Source: Pedococcus cremeus
Lineage (GTDB): Bacteria; Actinomycetota; Actinomycetes; Actinomycetales; Dermatophilaceae
Assembly: GCF_900111375.1 (NCBI RefSeq)
Contig: NZ_FOHB01000006.1
Span: 124,001 to 188,000, forward strand
Length of the DNA: 64,000 bases
Direction of reading: 5' to 3'
Of this stretch, positions 61,394 to 64,000 are shown in pieces. Below the pieces are notes generated by a model. It was not told the DNA's origin. It saw nothing but the letters and a program-made list of their open reading frames with translations, and made no database searches. The translations under genes and the position numbers were made by a program. How positions within the stretch are numbered: position 1 is the first letter of the stretch; every line of letters begins with the position of its first letter.

Positions 61394-62748
61394 CCGGGGT
61401 GGAGTCGACGCTGCTGACCGGTTGGGGACGCGCCACCGCGTCGTTGGCGGAGGTCAGCCACGAGGCATCCGTCGAGGAGATCGCCGAGACCGTTCGCTCC
61501 GCCCGCGGCACGCCTCGGGGCCGAGGGGTCCTGTCGCGCGGGCTCGGGCGCAGCTACGGGGACGCCGCGCAGAACGGTGGCGGGCGGGTCATCCGCACCG
61601 ACGCCCTGACGGGCATCGGTGTCATCGACGCCTCGGGGCAGGTCGACGTCGGAGCCGGCGCCAGCATCGGCGACGTGTTGGCGTATGCCGTGCCTCGAGG
61701 CTGGTTCGTGCCGGTCACCCCGGGCACCCGGCACGTCACCCTCGGCGGGGCCGTGGCGGCCGACGTCCACGGGAAGAACCACCACCGCGACGGGAGCATC
61801 GGCTCCCACGTCGTGGAACTCGACCTGGTCGACGGCAGGGGGCAGCTGCAGACGCTGCGCCCGACGTCCCCGGGCTTCGGCGCCGTGGTCGGTGGCATGG
61901 GCCTGTCCGGTGTCGTCACCCGGGTCCGCCTGCGTCTGCGGCCGATCGAGACCGCGAGCCTGACCGTGCACACCCGCCGCACCGCGGACCTCGACGAGAC
62001 CATGGCCGCCCTGGTCGCTGCCGACCAGGAGCACCGGTACACCGTGGCGTGGCTGGACACCCTCTCCTCCGGGGCCTCGTTCGGTCGCGGGGTGCTCACC
62101 AGCGGCGACCACAGCACCGTCGGCTCCAGCCCGGGGGGCGAGCCCACTCCCCTGCACGACTTCACCACGGGGCGGGTGCTGCCCGGACCGCCGTGGGCGC
62201 CTCCGGCGCTGCTCACCCGGCGCAGGATGCGGATGTTCAACGAGGCCTACTACCGGGCGGCTCCCTCGCGCGCCACGCTCTCCCAGGAGTCCGTCGCCGC
62301 GTTCTTCCACCCCCTCGACGTCATCTCGGGGTGGAACCGGATCTACGGCAGGACGGGGTTCCTGCAGTACCAGTTCGCGGTCGCCGACGACTCGTGCGTG
62401 CGCCACGTCATCGAGATGTTCCAGCGAGCGGGGGTGCCCGGCTTCCTCGCCGTCCTGAAGCGGTTCGGCCCCGGCACCGAGGGCGCTCCGCTGTCGTTCC
62501 CCCGCCCGGGCTGGACGCTCGCCCTGGACATGCCCGCCCTGCCGGGCGTGCGCGACGTCCTCGACGCAGCCGATGACTACCTCGTCGCGCGCGGCGGCCG
62601 CCTCTACCTCGCCAAGGACTCTCGGGTGAAGCCGGAGCTCATCCCCGCGATGTACCCCGACCTCGACCGCTGGCGCGAGCTGCGCGACCAGCTCGACCCC
62701 GACCACGTGTTCGCATCCGACCTCGCCAGGAGACTGACCCTTTGCTAG
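61390..62748 (+). CDS. dprE1: decaprenylphospho-beta-D-ribose 2'-oxidase
   Basis: 452 aa, GTG 61390 overlapping ubiA by 4 bases. FAD-dependent oxidase of the VAO family that starts the epimerisation of decaprenyl-phospho-ribose. FAD-binding loops: GRSYGDAAQNGGG (near residue 54) and ADVHGKNHHRDGSIGSHVVE (near 126). GGRLYLAKDSRVKPE near 403 holds the active-site Lys. In the segment SFPRPGWTLALDMP the residue aligned with mycobacterial Cys387 is Ala 378, so a covalent benzothiazinone adduct could not form. It ends like the mycobacterial enzyme (VFASDLARRLTL). Confidence 0.93.
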   Translation: MTGVESTLLTGWGRATASLAEVSHEASVEEIAETVRSARGTPRGRGVLSRGLGRSYGDAAQNGGGRVIRTDALTGIGVIDASGQVDVGAGASIGDVLAYAVPRGWFVPVTPGTRHVTLGGAVAADVHGKNHHRDGSIGSHVVELDLVDGRGQLQTLRPTSPGFGAVVGGMGLSGVVTRVRLRLRPIETASLTVHTRRTADLDETMAALVAADQEHRYTVAWLDTLSSGASFGRGVLTSGDHSTVGSSPGGEPTPLHDFTTGRVLPGPPWAPPALLTRRRMRMFNEAYYRAAPSRATLSQESVAAFFHPLDVISGWNRIYGRTGFLQYQFAVADDSCVRHVIEMFQRAGVPGFLAVLKRFGPGTEGAPLSFPRPGWTLALDMPALPGVRDVLDAADDYLVARGGRLYLAKDSRVKPELIPAMYPDLDRWRELRDQLDPDHVFASDLARRLTLC

Positions 62749-63509
62749 ACGCCCTCGGTTCCCCGCAGTCCCTCCTCGTCCTCGGGGCGAGCTCCGACAT
62801 AGCCCAGGCAACGGTCGCCGCAGTGGCGGCGCGAGGGCGGCTCAACAGGGTGGTGCTCGCAGGGCGCCCGGGTGAGCGCAGGGACGCAGCCGAAGCGTCC
62901 GCTCGCGCGCTCCCCGGCATGTCGGGTGCCGCCATCACCGCCGTCGACTTCGAGGCGAGCGACAGCACCTCCCACAGCTCCTTCGTCGACGCCGTCTTCG
63001 ACGCCGGCGAGGTCGACGTCGCCCTGGTGGCGTTCGGAGTCCTGCCCGACGCCGCCACCGTTGCCGATCCCTCCGCTGCGGCGAACGTCGTCACCGCCAA
63101 CTTCACGGGGGCCGTGTCTGCGCTGACCGCCATCAGCGCCCGCATGCGGGGACAGGGACACGGCGTGATCGTGGTGCTCTCGTCGGTGGCCGGCGAGCGT
63201 CCGCGACGGTCCAACTACCTCTACGGTGCCACCAAGGCCGGCCTCGACGCCTTCGCGACCGGTCTGGGGGACAGCCTCCACGGCTCGGGTGTGAGCGTCG
63301 TGGTCGTCCGCCCGGGGTTCGTGCGCACGAAGATGACGCACGGCATGGACGCGGCCCCGCTGGCCGTCGGCCCCGACGAGGTGGCGCAGGCCATCGTCAC
63401 CAGCCTGCGCGGGCCCAGCCGCACGGTGTGGGTGCCGCGCCCGATGCGGCCCGTGATGTCGCTGCTGCGCCACCTTCCCCGAACCGTCTTCCGGCGGCTG
63501 CCGATCTGA
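62742..63509 (+). CDS. dprE2: decaprenylphospho-2-keto-ribose reductase
   Basis: 255 aa, TTG 62742 overlapping dprE1 by 7 bases; AGGAGA is about 9 bases upstream. NAD(P)-binding SDR fold: LVLGASSDIAQATVAAVAAR near residue 12 and the catalytic Ser-Tyr-Lys in VVLSSVAG and YLYGATKAGLDAF. It completes the epimerisation to decaprenyl-phospho-arabinose together with DprE1. The C-terminus is basic and partly hydrophobic, possibly holding it near the membrane. It is the end of the ubiA-dprE1-dprE2 operon. Confidence 0.92.
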   Translation: MLDALGSPQSLLVLGASSDIAQATVAAVAARGRLNRVVLAGRPGERRDAAEASARALPGMSGAAITAVDFEASDSTSHSSFVDAVFDAGEVDVALVAFGVLPDAATVADPSAAANVVTANFTGAVSALTAISARMRGQGHGVIVVLSSVAGERPRRSNYLYGATKAGLDAFATGLGDSLHGSGVSVVVVRPGFVRTKMTHGMDAAPLAVGPDEVAQAIVTSLRGPSRTVWVPRPMRPVMSLLRHLPRTVFRRLPI

Positions 63510-63536
63510 TCGCGCCTCTCCCCTGCGGGGAGGAGG

Positions 63537-63575
63537 GCTGACGGGTTCGGGGAGACGAGAGCCGAACCCGTCAGC
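63537..63575 (+). terminator. terminator after dprE2
   Basis: GCTGACGGGTTCGG (63537-63550) pairs perfectly with CCGAACCCGTCAGC (63562-63575), loop 11 bases, a 14-bp stem between convergent genes. A smaller hairpin CTCCCC-tgc-GGGGAG lies at 63518-63532. The right arm is part of the duplicated unit described at 63555-63634. Confidence 0.7.
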
Positions 63576-63634
63576 GCACGACCTTGGCACTCAGGACACG
63601 AGAGCCGGACCCGTCAGCGCACGACCTTGGCACT
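63555..63634. repeat. two direct copies of a 37-base segment, 43-base spacing
   Basis: 63555-63591 and 63598-63634 are identical except for one base (A to G in gccgAaccc/gccgGaccc). Copy 2 covers the stop codon and the last seven codons of the hydrolase gene on the minus strand; copy 1 repeats this just outside the gene and supplies the right arm of the dprE2 terminator. Confidence 0.85.
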
Positions 63635-64000
63635 GGGGTTCGGCCATGCCGGGGCCAGCAGGCTCGGTGAGTACCCGGTCGTGGCGGTGCCGTCCGCGAT
63701 CGACTTGGGGGTGTTCATGTTGGGCAGCGTCGAGTCGGTGCTGAAGTTGAGCTCCGACGCGATGGCTCCGGCAGCCGGGTAAGCGCCGGTGCGCACCCAC
63801 TGGTCGAGCAGGTCGACGGCCGCGAGCGCCTCTTCCTCCGTGAAGTTGCAGTGCCCTGCGCCGTACGGCGCCTGGGAGTACTTCACCGGGGGCTCGGTCA
63901 GGAAGCCCTGCAGCTCGCCGCTGGAGTGCGAGGCGTCGACGCGTCGGGCGTAGACGTTCTCGTTGGCTGCCAGCACGAGGGGGTCGTCGATCGTGTGGAC
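63614..64000 (-). CDS. alpha/beta hydrolase, C-terminal part (5' end outside window)
   Basis: The frame is open from base 64000 to the stop at 63614-63616, giving the last 128 residues. VHTIDDPLVLAANENVYARR holds a likely catalytic Asp, and APYGAGHCNFTEEEALAAVD the catalytic His (GHCNFT). This pair is typical of secreted or cytoplasmic actinobacterial alpha/beta hydrolases of the prolyl oligopeptidase/esterase kind. The nucleophile Ser must lie outside the window. The substrate is unknown. Confidence 0.7.
   Translation of the reverse strand, partial: VHTIDDPLVLAANENVYARRVDASHSSGELQGFLTEPPVKYSQAPYGAGHCNFTEEEALAAVDLLDQWVRTGAYPAAGAIASELNFSTDSTLPNMNTPKSIADGTATTGYSPSLLAPAWPNPSAKVVR

Noticed and set aside
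45000-63509. Envelope glycan locus as a horizontally acquired island
   Set aside because: G+C and codon use look like the flanks, the octamer CGGCATAC continues through it, and no integrase, IS or tRNA borders are seen.

Overview
The window is a contiguous 64 kb piece of a high-G+C actinobacterial chromosome. The evidence is the strong G/C third-position bias, RbpA, WhiA, OpcA, a mycothiol-enzyme-family protein, an F420/PPOX-family protein, and the actinobacterial order uvrC-rapZ-yvcK-whiA-gap-pgk-tpiA-secG-rbpA facing tkt-tal-pgi-zwf-opcA-pgl. Gene content fits Micrococcales, possibly Intrasporangiaceae; the family assignment is recollection and weak. I found no phage genes, insertion sequences, CRISPR array, tRNA or rRNA.

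Regions. (1) 1-7064, plus strand: pentose-phosphate and glucose-6-phosphate genes (tkt end, tal, pgi, zwf, opcA, pgl). (2) 7184-16206, minus strand: rbpA, secG, tpiA, pgk, gap, whiA, yvcK, rapZ, uvrC; then an isolated Rieske lipoprotein. (3) 17041-22036, plus: a complete branched-chain amino acid type ABC transporter, with a 17-bp hairpin between the binding-protein gene and the permease genes. (4) 22136-35547: uvrA, a GH15 enzyme, an MDMPI-family protein, two LuxR-type response regulators with a small soluble histidine kinase, an MBL hydrolase, a DMT exporter, a TerC protein behind a yybP-ykoY (manganese) riboswitch, a YjbR protein, and uvrB. All three excinuclease genes are therefore in this window. 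(5) 35604-44724: DUF202 pair, CoaE-GrpB fusion, a LacI regulator with a likely self-operator, a 68-aa orphan behind a well-formed promoter/operator, a PPOX protein, rpsA, a methyltransferase, an MFS transporter and an alpha/beta hydrolase.

(6) 45000-63509 is the most distinctive part, a cell-envelope glycan locus. It holds two paralogous ~660-aa multi-pass proteins of GT-C appearance flanking a DUF3068 protein and a methyltransferase, an acyltransferase-3, a 1399-aa AftD-like protein, a second methyltransferase, a GT4 glycosyltransferase, a DUF2613 micro-protein, a 600-aa membrane protein, and the trio ubiA-dprE1-dprE2, which in mycobacteria makes decaprenyl-phospho-arabinofuranose. Together they suggest an arabinofuranose-containing surface polysaccharide in an organism probably lacking mycolic acids. 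The DprE1 homolog has Ala where the mycobacterial benzothiazinone-target Cys lies. The window ends inside an alpha/beta hydrolase gene whose 3' end carries a tandem duplication.

Across the whole window the octamer CGGCATAC/GTATGCCG occurs about 30 times by my hand count, roughly tenfold or more above what base composition predicts. In coding regions it often forces otherwise disfavoured GCA and TAT codons. No feature listed here explains it, and it is the observation I most recommend following up.
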